Source: Istiophorus platypterus (taxonomy: Eukaryota; Chordata; Actinopteri; Istiophoriformes; Istiophoridae). Taken from it: a stretch of 64,000 bases of DNA. The stretch lies in assembly GCA_016859345.1 (NCBI GenBank), contig CM029121.1, forward strand, positions 5,898,029 to 5,962,028, in the 5' to 3' direction. The translations under genes were made by a program, and so were the position numbers. Each line of letters opens with the position of its first letter. Position 1 is the first letter of the stretch. Shown piece by piece: positions 28,407 to 40,106 of this stretch. The notes below the pieces were generated by a model. That model made no database searches and had not been told where the DNA came from. It saw nothing but the letters and a program-made list of their open reading frames with translations.

Positions 28407-28483
28407 GTTTCCTTCATTTAGTTTCATCATTTAGTTTTGTGAGTTGCACCACAAAGCTAAATGATGAAAGTAAATGAAGGAAC
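28407..28483. repeat. 77-nt near-perfect hairpin, miRNA-precursor-sized
   Basis: Arms 28407-28441 and 28450-28483 pair over about 34 bp with two mismatches and one bulge, around the loop agttgcac. Left arm core ccttcatttagtttcatcat, right arm core gatgaaagtaaatgaagg. Size and loop would suit a microRNA precursor, but a small transposon footprint or a template-switch palindrome is equally possible. Confidence 0.85.
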
Positions 28484-31400
28484 TAACAAAACCAAATGCC
28501 AAAAAAATAAATGAATGTACAGGAAAATTAATTAATTTTCTCTTAAATTTAACTTGCATTAATAAAGAAATAAATGATTTCAATAAAACAGAAACATCTT
28601 ATAATCATTGTTATCACAGCTCTGGTTGCAGTTTTTTCCCCTCCAATATTTTCAGAGATGCAGAGGTCTGAGCAGTTTTCATTTAATATGTGAATTAGTC
28701 ACTCATTTTAGTGCCAATCCTACCAAAGTGTAGTGACCAAAATTTCCAAAAAGTCACAGCAGCTATGTAGAGAAAATGTATCTTACCTGTGCCCATTTTC
28801 GAGCCATTTTAGACTGCCATATTTCTAATTTTGAAAAAAATTTACAAAGATGCTTTGAAGCAAATCAATGTATTTTATGTAGGTTGAAAAAACACAATCC
28901 TCCTCTCATGAGCGAAAAGTTGAATTCATAAGAAATAAAAAGCTCCATCTTAAATTGAATATACTCAGGGATTTTGTTGCTACAAACCTATTTGTTCTGG
29001 TGTGACCAGTAGCTTGATGTAACTGACATCAATCAGTGAGTCTGCTGACTTTACGACTTTCCTCTAGTTTTACTCTTGCTGCAGTTAATTTTAGAATGAA
29101 CATTATTATGCACTGAAAGCAAATTACTCAAAAACAAAATCTTGGAACATAAGTCAAATTAGTCTGGTCTTCAACAAGGGGAATGCTGCTCTGTCATACT
29201 CAGATCAGGTGATTGACTCGGTCAGTTGAGGATATTTCTGCTCTTCACCCTGAAAAGCTCTTTAGTTCTTTGGTCATATGTTAAGGATGGTTGTCATGCT
29301 GAATGATGAAATGTCATCCAATTAGTTCAGATGCATTTAAATCTGAGCACACAGAGTGCTCCTGCATACCTCTGCACTCATCCTGTAGCCTCCGTCAGCA
29401 GTGATATCATCAATGAATGTCAGTGTGTCAGATTCAGTGTCAACCATACAATTGAGGAACCCTTGCAATTTGCACACTATGTATTAAAAGAGCTAGAGTG
29501 TATCTCCCACACAGTTCATTCTCTATTGATGTAAACCTACTGGAATGAAGGCTGAGTAGAATACAATAGAACACTGTTCCAGTGGAAGGACCGTTTTGGC
29601 TCATTTCAACCCAGCTAATGATGTAATAAATACAAACAATTGGTTCAAAAATAGAATTTTTTTTTTCAGAAGAATCAAAGTTTTTATGGACTACTGTGGA
29701 TTTTATTCTGTTTACAACAGTTGCCTCTTCTGTATACAACCACTGCAGAAAAAAGCCAAGTAAGTCCATGCGAAAAAACACAATTAATAATTAACAAACA
29801 AACAAAAGATTGTTACTCTCTGCATTACAATTATATAAAATCTATACAATTTGTCCAGTAGTGGAGGCTACAAACATGAGGCGTGGGGCTGTGTCTGTGT
29901 GTGTGATAGGATGGGTTGGGAAAATCCTGACCAGTGCCAGTGTCACGGGTGTTACTGTGACTGCTGTTAAGTGCATCACCCTTTTAAGGGAATTTACTTC
30001 AATTTACATTCAATAATGTTAACAACTAGAAGCATCCTTTTTATGTCCATTTATGGTGTGTTCTTACACTTGTGCAACGTGTTTACAATTGGGAGCTTGA
30101 GTGACTATAGGTTAAACCATTCAACCACCACTCGGAAATGATACATTGATGTCTGAATTGAATTTCTCTCCCTCTCAATTTGACACATGATAAATCTCAT
30201 TAAATTAACTATATAGTGTGGTAAATTAACAGATTGTAAAATCAAACAAATGTTCTCGGGGTTGGGTAGAATTATCCCAATGCAAAGTCTTATTTTGAGT
30301 ATCGGTAATAGCATTGGTAGGATTGATACCAAAAAATGGATTTTGTGCTGCAAAAATTAAAGCTCTGCTGCTGCTGTGTGCATGTGTGCAGTGGTCACTT
30401 CTTTAATTTTAAGGATTATAAAATGAACATTTGTTATTTACCATTAAATGTATCTTTTATTTAATCATGCATCTGATTAAGCTGTGAACAGACTACAGTA
30501 AAAGGAAATGCCTCATATGTGGCAAATTATTTGTTAGTAATTAAAAGAAGTACAGAAATACACTATTAATTGTACCTTCACCTCATTAATCATGACATAT
30601 TTCTCTCCCTTACGTTTTATTATATTTGCTGCTTTTTATCCATACAAGGTATCAGTATCAGCTTTGATATGAGTGATCCTTGTCCTGGTATTGCTTGATT
30701 TTGGATTTAAATCAAATTTTGTGGTATCACACACCCTAACTATATCTGTGACCAAAGCTTTAAGATTTGCTGTCTAGCCGATGTTCTCTTCCACTGGTAC
30801 ACTATACTTAGTTCCAGGTGTAAATCAGCCTGTGATCAAGATGGCTTAAACTCTCTGGGATATATAAAATAGTCATCAATACTATTTTGATGAAGAAACA
30901 CACACGCAAAGCAAAATCACATAATGCACATTTTCTGTATGCAGGTTGGTCCTGTATTTATAATTTAGAAATATGTCAGAAAATTAAAAGAATTATTAAG
31001 AATCCAAACACCTACTTTAATAAATAGTAATGTATATAAAACAATATAAAACCGAACTGGCTTGTGCGGTTTATTAGTTCATTACTATATTAATAATATT
31101 ATTTATGTTAAAATGACCTCTCCCTGTAAACACCTAGATGTTTTGTTGAGCTGAAGCTGCTCCAGGACACTAAGATGAACAGGTAAACCTGCAGGCGGAT
31201 TTCTTATTAATGAGTGTACAGGGTCTACTTTGAAAACTCAGAGATAGAGAGGACACATTACTACGTCTTAGGGGCCAGGTTTCCTCTCTTTTATAATATA
31301 TTAAATATATAATAATAATGTTATAACAATAAATCCTTTACTTTGTTGGTACTGTGATTACATTTTTAAGTGCATGGACAGTGTGTTGAAATAAAATGTA

Positions 31401-31924
31401 CCTGATGGCATATTTCATCCAAAAAAAGTGTAAATGAGGTGGAAGCTTTCATAAAAAAAACAAATAATATATAAGTGATCCGAATTATTTGGAACTATTT
31501 ATTCTTATTGGTGCAGTGCAATATCTGAATGAATGCATTAATTACTTATTAAACCAACAGCAGTATTTTTCAGTAATTATAATAATCATAATAAGAGCAG
31601 TGCGTGTTGAGCAGGTTTAGGGAGCAGTAGGTGGTCTGCAGTCACTTATCTAGACTCTGCAGCATCAGAGGCAGAAAAACCTGCAGAACACAATACAAAG
31701 GGCACACATAAGGTGAAGAAACAACAAGGAAACATTTAAAAACACAATGAAAAGGAAAATAAAATCAAGTAGAAAAGAGTGAGGATAACAAAAGCAGATT
31801 AAATGAAATAAAATACAATAAATGATAATAGACCAGAATCTATTGTGCAGTTACAGTACAAAAAAAGGTAACTCAAATACCGTGAAGGTAATTCAAGTAC
31901 ATTTAGAAATCAGCCAGTTACTGG
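28484..31924. other. no gene recognised
   Basis: AT-rich, with no repeats I can name and only short ORFs. Confidence 0.55.
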
Positions 31925-32150
31925 ACGGCATTAATGCCCACTCTAAGCGCTTCCCACTACATGCCACATTCATCCACTCACAGGGCGCCTTTTTTTCTAT
32001 ACATACAGCGCTTTCTATACACACACTCATACGGATGATGTACTGGGGGCAATTTGGGGTTCATTATCTTGCCCAAGGACAATTCAGCATGTTGGTGGAT
32101 GACCCACTCTACCTCCTTAGCAATAGTTGCTCCCAACAAAGACAAACAAT
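31925..32150 (+). repeat. teleost interspersed repeat
   Basis: Reads cacattcatccactcacagg, then gggggcaatttggggttcat, then cttgcccaaggacaattcag, then ttggtggatgacccactcta, in the same order as a very frequent teleost repeat (gggcaattcggggttcagtgtcttgcccaaggacacttc... gacccgctctacctcc). The 112-codon ORF here is repeat-derived. Confidence 0.75.
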
Positions 32151-34126
32151 CGATTTGTAAGTGGCTGAGACGAGACACTACTACTACTACTGATTGCTTT
32201 CCAATCCAAGAGACCTACTGGATTGATATCAGAAAGACACTTTTGGTCGAAGGATGATGTAATAGCCTGATACTGTCTTAATGTAAGATGTGGGACAAAA
32301 ATCTGGTTAGAGTCAGCAGTCTAACACTGAGGATTCAAATAAGTCAAATAGTACAAGGACAACAAGGATTGCCCATATAATACATGAATATCACTTGGCT
32401 AGACTGGCTAGATAGTATACATAAGAAGTGATTTACTTAACGGATAAATAGAAAAATAAATACTCATATAGTGATTCATACATAGTTATAGAGCACTTAG
32501 AAAGAAGGAGAATAAAGTAAAACTATATTTTAAATACCTTCACATTGTGCTTGTTACTTAAAGAATTTATTTTTAAGAGACTGGTTATTTATTTAGTTAT
32601 TTTGCTATCAAATCTGTCCTTTGCTGAGTGGCTCTTGCGAGCTTCTAATACAATAACTGATGAGAGACTCCTTTGATCCTTTAACAGGAACCCTGGAGAG
32701 GCTCCTCGAACAAACACTATAACCACTGATGAGGTGTGGATGACCAAATGAGGATCTGAGGGGAACATCTGTAGCTTTTCACAAGGCCTTTTTACAGTCC
32801 TTTAAAGGTACAGATTGCTGTGTGAACTACTTGAGCGAGTTATTTATTGTGTTAGTTTGCAAATCTTTAGGCTTCTTTGAGGTTAATTGAGGCACTTGAA
32901 GTTGTATTTCAAGTACTGAATGTGACATAAAAGTAAACATGTGCATACATTATGACCACTTGCAAAGCAGACTTCATGTTTAAGTATTTGAAACAGACTG
33001 TAGCTTCCATGAGGGTGGGCCCAAAATATATCATGATGTACTGCTCCGCAGGCTGGACCACCAGTGATGTCTAACCTGGCGGAGTCCTTCCCCTGTCCTT
33101 TAAGTGTGAAAAAAAAAGTATTTCATCCCTATATCTGTACAATTTTATGCTAGTGGATAGATTAACTGCCTGCCTGCCAGGCAGCCATAAATCCAAGAGA
33201 CCTACTGGGGTGTCTTAAGCCACGTCACTTATTTTCCTCAAGCATGTTCTTATTTTATTTTGATACTTTTGGTTCAAAACATGATTCATAGTCTTTTTCT
33301 TGACTTAAAATATGCTAATGCTCTCTTTAAATTACTGAAACCATTTAGCATCGAAAGCAGAAACATCATTGGTGGCCAAGTGCTCCACTGAGCCAGGTCA
33401 CCAATGTGATAAAGCAAAGTGACAATGTTTAGATGTATTTATGACAGTGAAATGTATCTAAACACGTACTTATAGCTAATTAGATCTGATGAGGGTGATA
33501 GAAATTGCACATGATGCACTGGAGCTTGAAGATGAGCAAATAAAACAGACGAGGAACAGCCAGTCCTGGTATTCCAGGAACCGATGGCAGCTTTGAGAGC
33601 CTTGTGGTGAGGAGCGCTGTCTTCAGAAGGCAGTTCGAGCGATTGGTGTGTGAGCAGCGTGGCATTATTTTTATATTGCACACATAGAACAGAGCCTGTG
33701 ACAGGTTCATCTAAAATGTGTCAGTTTTTCTGAATTTGTTATTTAAATTGATGCAGCATACAAAATCATACCCCTCCTGAGCTTACTTTAGTACTGTATC
33801 TGGGCTGCACTCTGGTTTTAGTTTAAAGGGACATTAGTGATTTTACATGTTAGTCAGTTTACTAGTCATACAGCATTAAACATGGGTTGTTTATCTTTTC
33901 TTTGTATACAACATGTATTGTATGTCTCTCTCTGTCCTGGGGTAAGTATCTCTCCTTGTTAAAGCGCTGTTTTGTGGAGCTATTTTCTTTTCAATTTGCT
34001 CTTTACAAATTAAACAGATAGGATTTGACTTGTGGAAACAGCTATATAATGTCTTGGATCTGGAGGACCTTTGCCTGAGAAAATATCTAAAGCCCTGATC
34101 TGTAACAAATTGGAGGTGAGGTGAGG
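32151..34126. other. no gene recognised
   Basis: No feature I can support; two overlapping minus ORFs at 33439-33710 have no recognised domain. Confidence 0.55.
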
Positions 34127-34238
34127 TTAAACGCCCACAGTTCTGTGGGCGTTTAACTTTCAAAATAAACTTTCAACAGAACTGTGGGCGTTTAGCACAG
34201 AACTGTGGGCGTTTAGCACAGAACTGTGGGCGTTTAAC
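34127..34238. repeat. palindrome plus 21-bp tandem repeat
   Basis: ttaaacgcccacag (34127-34140) and its exact complement (34143-34156) form a 14-bp stem with a 2-nt loop. From 34176 the unit acagaactgtgggcgtttag(c) occurs three times in tandem to 34238. All copies share the core ctgtgggcgttta, giving four direct and one inverted occurrence within 112 bp. Confidence 0.95.
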
Positions 34239-34339
34239 AGACAAAGGGGGTCTAACAAAAGAGACAACTGAGTTGCATTCCAGAGTTGGAGTGATTGGAG
34301 AAATATGCAGCGACATCAAGAAGACAATTAAATTACCTC

Positions 34340-34480
34340 AGCATTAAGACTAAAAGCAGGGCGGGGGACTGCTAACCTGGCTCTATTCAAAGGTAAAAAA
34401 GGAAAAGGAAACCAAGCTAAATGAATCAACAAACAAACAAACAAAGTGATAAAACTATCAAAATACAACATGTTAATTAG
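34340..34480 (-). repeat. percomorph repeat, reverse-oriented piece
   Basis: gcattaagactaaaagcagg, gactgctaacctggctctat and catgttaattagtgacc correspond to the reverse complement of a repeat common in perch-like fishes. It pairs with the oppositely oriented piece at 34785-34970. Confidence 0.55.
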
Positions 34481-34784
34481 TGACCCTTTGGGGTCCTTGC
34501 AGGTGTTTTTTTTGTAAACTTTTGTAAAGAATTGATCAGTTAGGTGTTATACCCTGTCGTACCCCTCGCCGTTATCAAGGTGAACATTTTTTTCAACATT
34601 AACAAATATTCCACAACCAACAGGCAAACCTATGCTGGAATGAATCCTCCTGTCCATAGTTGTTCAGTGTAGCAATTAGTTTAAAGAAAGCTTTAGACTG
34701 GACTATACACAACCACCTAGATATTGACACAGGGCCCCTTTGCAAGACTGAGTCGGAAAACTTGGTAATAATTCAGAACTTGCT

Positions 34785-34970
34785 TCATCTTATATTATAT
34801 ATTAGTAGCTTATAGCCAGGATAGCTGTTTTCACCGTCACCAGTCTTTATGCTAGGATAAGCTAACCAGCTACTTGCTGGAACTTCATAATTAGCAAACA
34901 GACATTATAGTGGTATCAGTCTTCTCATGTAAATCTCAACAAGAACAAAATAAATGCATTTCCAAAAATT
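34785..34970 (+). repeat. percomorph repeat, forward-oriented piece
   Basis: ccagtctttatgctaggata, agctaaccagctacttgctgg, gacattatagtggtatcag and cttctcatgtaaatctc follow the known order of that repeat (cagtctttatgctaagctaagctaaccggctgctgg... gtggtatcgatcttctcatctaactc). Confidence 0.75.
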
Positions 34971-35129
34971 TCAGTCTGTTTCCATAACTATGTTTTTATC
35001 AGATTTGATGGATGTATCTGATAAATTCATAATTTAGTCTAGTATGGCAATGAATTTGTTTAGACACTGATAGCTTATCTCTATATGTGGCAGGTAAACC
35101 CCTCACATGTTGAGCATTCAGATAAAAAT

Positions 35130-35560
35130 TTTAAGGAAACAAACTGCAATGAGACTTCTCTAATGCCTTTGGTGATCCAAAAATCGTTAGTGCCCCTATG
35201 AGATTGACATTTGCAGCTCAGAATTGACAATTCGTTCATCTGTTGGAGGGATTGGATTAGTCAAAGTTCCTGTCTCCCTTAGGATAAACTGTAATTGACT
35301 TTTCATCTAGCGTCACCATTGTGTCAAAATTCAACTTTGTCCAATATTCTTTTGAGCCATGAGCCTCAGCTGAACTTTTCCTGTTTAGTGTTATTCAGCA
35401 TGCTAATGTGCTAAACTTAAAGAGTGAAGGTAAACATTTTACCTGCTTAACATTAGCATACAAGCAATGTCACAGTGAACATGTTAGCATGTGGATGTTA
35501 ACATTAAGCAGAAAATGTGAAAGTAGCCTAAAGCCTCACAGAGTAGCTGGCATGACAAAC
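35130..35560 (+). repeat. percomorph interspersed repeat copy
   Basis: Contains cttttcatctagcgtcacca, ttcaactttgtccaatattc, gagcctcagctgaacttttc, tgttagcatgtggatgttaac and agcctcacagagtagctggca, the full 3' half of the repeat found also at 3.6, 43.9, 50.1 and 54.9 kb. Confidence 0.7.
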
Positions 35561-35793
35561 TCTGGTGATCCTATAATATATCTAATATTTATAAAATATA
35601 AACCTGGAGTTCTTGGGACACATTAAACAAGGCAAAAGTATTTCTCATACAAGGTGGAGTCGTGTTGCGTAAAAAGCCACAGTGAAATAACAACAAATGT
35701 AATTAATTTAAATTTCATCTGAATTCCAGCAGGCTCAAAGATAATGTTTGTAATGTTCAGGCAGTTAAACAAGCATTAGTCAAAATACAATAA

Positions 35794-36312
35794 ATGGTAT
35801 TGATCAACGATTTCACGGACGTTGTGTTTGATAAATGGAGAGATAGACCACTGACAATCCATAGTCCTTTGCCCAATGACATTGTGAGGGAAAAAAGTTT
35901 CTGGTTAAACTTCTTACTGGTGCAGTCGGCTTCCGAAGAAATAAGTATTTGTCACGCGGCATTGTCACAGACTTGTTACCAGTTTGACTTCCCAGCCCGG
36001 TTTGCGAAATGCAGCCCCACGGTTGAGAAGTTTAAAACACAAAACGTCAGAAGTTACTTAATCCATCTATTGCACACATTGATTTGGGCGATGAGGAAAA
36101 CTGAAAGTTTGGATTGTGATGCAGCGCCTGTCATGTGGAGAACAATATCTGCAATATCAAAGGGGTCGAGTCAAAAAATGAGTTTTCCTCAATCTGCAGT
36201 TTTAATTGGTTTAGGAGCCAGTGTCCACAGCGGCTATCAGTGCCTCTGCTCTGTAATTAAGATAGTGATATGTACAAAGAGACAACAGAATTTTTTCTGG
36301 TCGGTTTCATAG
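35794..36312 (+). CDS. unrecognised 172-codon ORF
   Basis: The longest ORF in the window that is not built on a microsatellite. It begins MVLINDFTDVVFDKW and ends QQNFFWSVS; no domain, signal peptide or transmembrane segment is evident, though LIHLLHTLIWAM is hydrophobic. Its base composition is somewhat richer in GC than the flanks. It starts about 230 bp after a percomorph repeat copy and could be part of an unknown transposon, an exon, or chance. In AT-rich DNA of this length one such ORF by chance is uncommon but not excluded. Confidence 0.2.
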   Translation: MVLINDFTDVVFDKWRDRPLTIHSPLPNDIVREKSFWLNFLLVQSASEEISICHAALSQTCYQFDFPARFAKCSPTVEKFKTQNVRSYLIHLLHTLIWAMRKTESLDCDAAPVMWRTISAISKGSSQKMSFPQSAVLIGLGASVHSGYQCLCSVIKIVICTKRQQNFFWSVS

Positions 36313-38119
36313 AGATGCTATCACCTGGAGGGAACAAAGTCTGAAACCTAGTACTGATTCTGACTGTCTAAATATGAAAAAAGTTTAAATAAATAAACCA
36401 AATAAATAAACCAAAGATTTGTAAACCAAACTTTAGTTGGCCCTCATTTAACCACAAACAATGGAAATAGAGAGCTGGACACAATAAGAAATCCAAGTGA
36501 AACCTCAGTCCTCTACCATTGGGCACTAAGCATTTGTACCAGAGCTGAATCACTACTGTTGGCAGTGAAAAGAGCATTTCTATGGTTTTACAAACATTTT
36601 GCTTTTTATTTCAAGATGTTTTAGATTTTTTTTGTTTCCACATTTTATGTTTTTTTATGTTTTATTCAGCACAAATAGATATGTCAGTTATAAAAATGTA
36701 AAAAGTCTAAGAATAAAAGCTGTGCTGGCCACTGCATCTGAACTAGACCTGTTCATCCTCTCCATCCAAGTGTACCCTCACCGGTACTACTTCACTACAA
36801 TCAGCTAATCTCCAAAATAATCTGGTCAATGTCTGTTTTCACTGGACCTAATATTGTTGTCTTAATCATCTCTAGGCTACTGTGCTCTGAACTAAAACAT
36901 CTACCTGATGATGTAAATATCAATCTAGTATTCATATGGCTTTTACTTATCTTCAGGGCATCGGATCAGTGTGTTATGAAGTACCAAGGTGTAGCTTTTC
37001 AGGTTAGCAGGCCTCAGGACAGTAGCTGCTGTACCTCAAGGTTACTGAGATCCTGGTCTTGGTGGTTCTTCTAGGAATTTTAGAGAGTTTTTAACAAAAG
37101 TTGAAAAGGGGATTTACTTAAAATGCAGAAGAACATACTTATTTCATACCATTTAGGGTAGTAAAATTACTTTATTTTGAGACTTGAAATGTTAAAATTT
37201 GAATACTTACAAGCCAAATAAATAAATAATTGATTCATCAAAATTGCATTCCTAATTGTGCACTGAATGCTTTAGGGAGAAAAAAAACATTAGGCCAGGG
37301 AAGTTAACCTATTTGAATTGTAAACTAACTTAAAAAAATCTAAACATAAAAAAAAAATAACAATTACAAAAAAATATTGAATGAGGTGCACGAATTCAGA
37401 GCTAATTTAGCAAATGCTCAGCAACCAGTGACTTCAAAGTTAAACAGCTGTAACCCTTTCTGTGAAATACGCACTTAATTTTATAAGTTTGACCACTGAC
37501 ACTTTCTGAAAGTATTTGTGCATTGTAACAAATCTCTGTGTTAATATTCAATCACAAATTATTAAGAAAAAAAGTGTTGCTGCGTTGTAAAAAAATCCTG
37601 TTTGCTGGTCAAATAGTCAAACTGATGAAAAAAAAAAACAACAAACATCCATAAGCCTTTTTTACATCCTAGCAAACCAACATTTTCTTATTGATTACTC
37701 ATAACTGATCTATAAAATGTTAGAAAAATATTTATTGGCCATTAAGGAAACCATTAGATACATACTTTAACCCCTTTAAAGTATGTATGCATTTATACAG
37801 GATGACTAGTAAAAAGCAGATACTGTTTGACCCTTGACTCTACTGCTCTGGCATTGTTTTTCCCCTTTGGAGCACCTACACAACTTACTTTCTTGTACGA
37901 TTTCAGTCATTTTGGTAATATCCTGCCTTTTAGTCCCACAAGTAAAACAAATTTTGTCTTCAACTCATAACTCATTTGTCACGACCCTGCTTTCCTTGAC
38001 CTCAGTTTTTCTTGAAAAGCATTTAACAGCCTAATATTAGTAGGCTAGAGTCTGGCTTAGAAACTATATCAAAGGCGACCTCATGTGACTAAATGGAAAT
38101 AATGCTAAAAACAAAAACC
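36313..38119. other. no gene recognised
   Basis: AT-rich with poly-A runs and a 13-bp inverted repeat (atacatactttaa at 37758-37770, complement at 37776-37788). Confidence 0.6.
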
Positions 38120-38355
38120 ATAAATCTTGCGGGCTATGCCGCCGCGCTCCTGCGGGCTTTCCCGTCTGAGCTCAGCAGGCGGCCTGGAGCGACGCATGCG
38201 GTTGTGGTGGGCGTCTGGTCTGGTTCGGAGTATTTTGGTGTGATCCAGTCTGCTCTATTATAACGCAATAATATCCCTCCATCATAGAAGCTCAGTCGGA
38301 GTCGTGCCATGGGAAATTACGAGTCCTGCGTATTGATTAAAACGCGCGCCATGGG

Positions 38356-38425
38356 TAGATAGATAGAGAGATAGGGAGATAGAGAGATAGATAGATAGAG
38401 AGATAGAGAGAGAGATAGATAAATA
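38356..38425. repeat. GATA/GAGA microsatellite
   Basis: Imperfect run of agat and agag units over about 70 bp inside the GC-rich block. It explains the Ser-Ile-Tyr-Leu minus-strand ORF there. Confidence 0.95.
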
Positions 38426-39885
38426 GGAGTCAGGCCGGAACAAGGAGTCAGGCCAGGCCATATCCCAAGATGACCCCAAAAAGAGGCCTGACAGCTTTTT
38501 TTGTTTGTTTTGGACAGTTTGGTTTCCAGTGCGTAAAGCAGAGAATGGCACAGAGAGGACCGACATCTGGTCTGCGCTGCAACAAGATTTGAATAATGAT
38601 TTTATTTGAGAACAATTGGATTTACCTAGCTGTGACTGAATGTGAGGCTGAAGGAGCAGGATCAGGCCTAGCTCCGGTCTCCTCTGCCCTTGGTCTGGGG
38701 GCCGGCCCGATGCCGTGTCGCAGACCGCCTGTTGGTTTTAACCGCGGGAGGTCGCGTCTTGAGCGGCCCTTCCTCCCGGGTAGAGGTGGGAGATGCTTAG
38801 GAACTGTGTGAATTGGTAAACCCAGCTTTCAAAGTAAAATCCCCCTGGCGCGTCACCTCTGTGATTCATTTGGTGAAACAACGTTCCGAGAAGTGAGAGG
38901 ACACACCTGAGAGGGACGGGCTACGTGTTAGGTGACAGGATCAATCAGTTCATCCACTGATCGGTTCATCCACAGACTACATCTAAACAAAGCTCTGTGA
39001 AACCTGATGATGAGGCAGATTCTCCTTATTCAGTACGGACGTCCGAGATTCTTCAGTTGAATTCCTGCGTGACTCAGGAGGACGGTCAAGGTGTGGGACA
39101 CAGGTTAAAGCTGGAGTATGGTCAATAAAAACAAGTCAAGGTCACAGTTACCATTAGAGGACTAGAGTATAAGCAACAGCGCCAACAAATAGTATGACAT
39201 GGGTTCGAACCGCCACCAGCCTCGGGATTTATCAAACAATCCCAATTTAGTCGTCAAGATTATATCTCCTAACCTGAACTTCACAGAAATAGCATTGGTT
39301 TATCTTTTTTTTTTTTTTTAGCCTAGATCTAATTTACAAATGAAGTCTCTCATGTTTGCTTATGTTTATATTTGATGGCAGTTGAAATAATTTTTTTTTT
39401 TAAAAAGGGCAACTGGACTCGTTTTCAAATACCTTTTTGTCTTCGAGGAAGATTTACGATTATTGGCTCTGTAAACGTGGGCCCGATAGCCGACTGTTAC
39501 ATTTAGATAAGGAGGGACTAGGGAGAGGGAGGGGTGGGGGTTATGTTCAAGGGCTCCAGGCGTGGGCGTGCTTTTATTTTGAAAGTGAGCCGTGTTCGTG
39601 TGCGTGTCTGCGGCTAGAAATTGACCGGAGACGGCGGCGGCCCAGCCTGTTGCGCACTTGGCGGCGGACACACGTAGAACCACAGCCGAGCGGATGGACG
39701 GGGCCAGTGATGGACTTGCCTTAATGACTCTGATTTGCGGTTTTATGACCGGATTCCCGTCGGCTCGGCCTCTCTTCTGATTTAACACGGGCTCATTGCA
39801 GCCTGCCACCCTTACGCATCCCGGGAGCCGGGATAAAAGGACGCTTAAGGTGCGTGTGTACCTGCCTGTGTTTTTATACATACAT

Positions 39886-39886
39886 A

Positions 39887-39952
<66 letters not shown>
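39886..39952. repeat. (TG)n(TA)n compound microsatellite
   Basis: A short TG run passes into about 26 TA dinucleotides. It is the source of the 211-codon minus-strand ORF at 39366-40001, which is therefore not considered a gene. Confidence 0.97.
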
Positions 39953-39956
<4 letters not shown>

Positions 39957-40073
39957 AACATCTGTATGTGTGTGTGGGAGAGAGAGAGAGAAGATAAGCA
40001 TTGCTGGACTTGGATTTTAATTTCTCAAACCTTCCTTTCGGAACAAGTGTACTTCGTCCTCCCCCTTGTATGC

Positions 40074-40106
40074 GTGTGTGTGTGTGTGTGTGCGTGTGTG
40101 TGTGTC
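40074..40106. repeat. (TG)n microsatellite
   Basis: TG run with single C interruptions inside the GC-rich block. Confidence 0.9.

Noticed and set aside
31822..32160. 112-codon plus ORF
   Set aside because: Lies over a widespread teleost interspersed repeat.
39205..39225. gggttcgaaccgcc, resembling a tRNA B box
   Set aside because: No A box at the right distance and no cloverleaf can be formed; also no poly-T terminator.
39366..40001. 211-codon minus-strand ORF
   Set aside because: Its open frame is mostly the (TA)n and (TG)n microsatellite and CpG-rich DNA; no domain, and Ile-Tyr repeats are artefactual.
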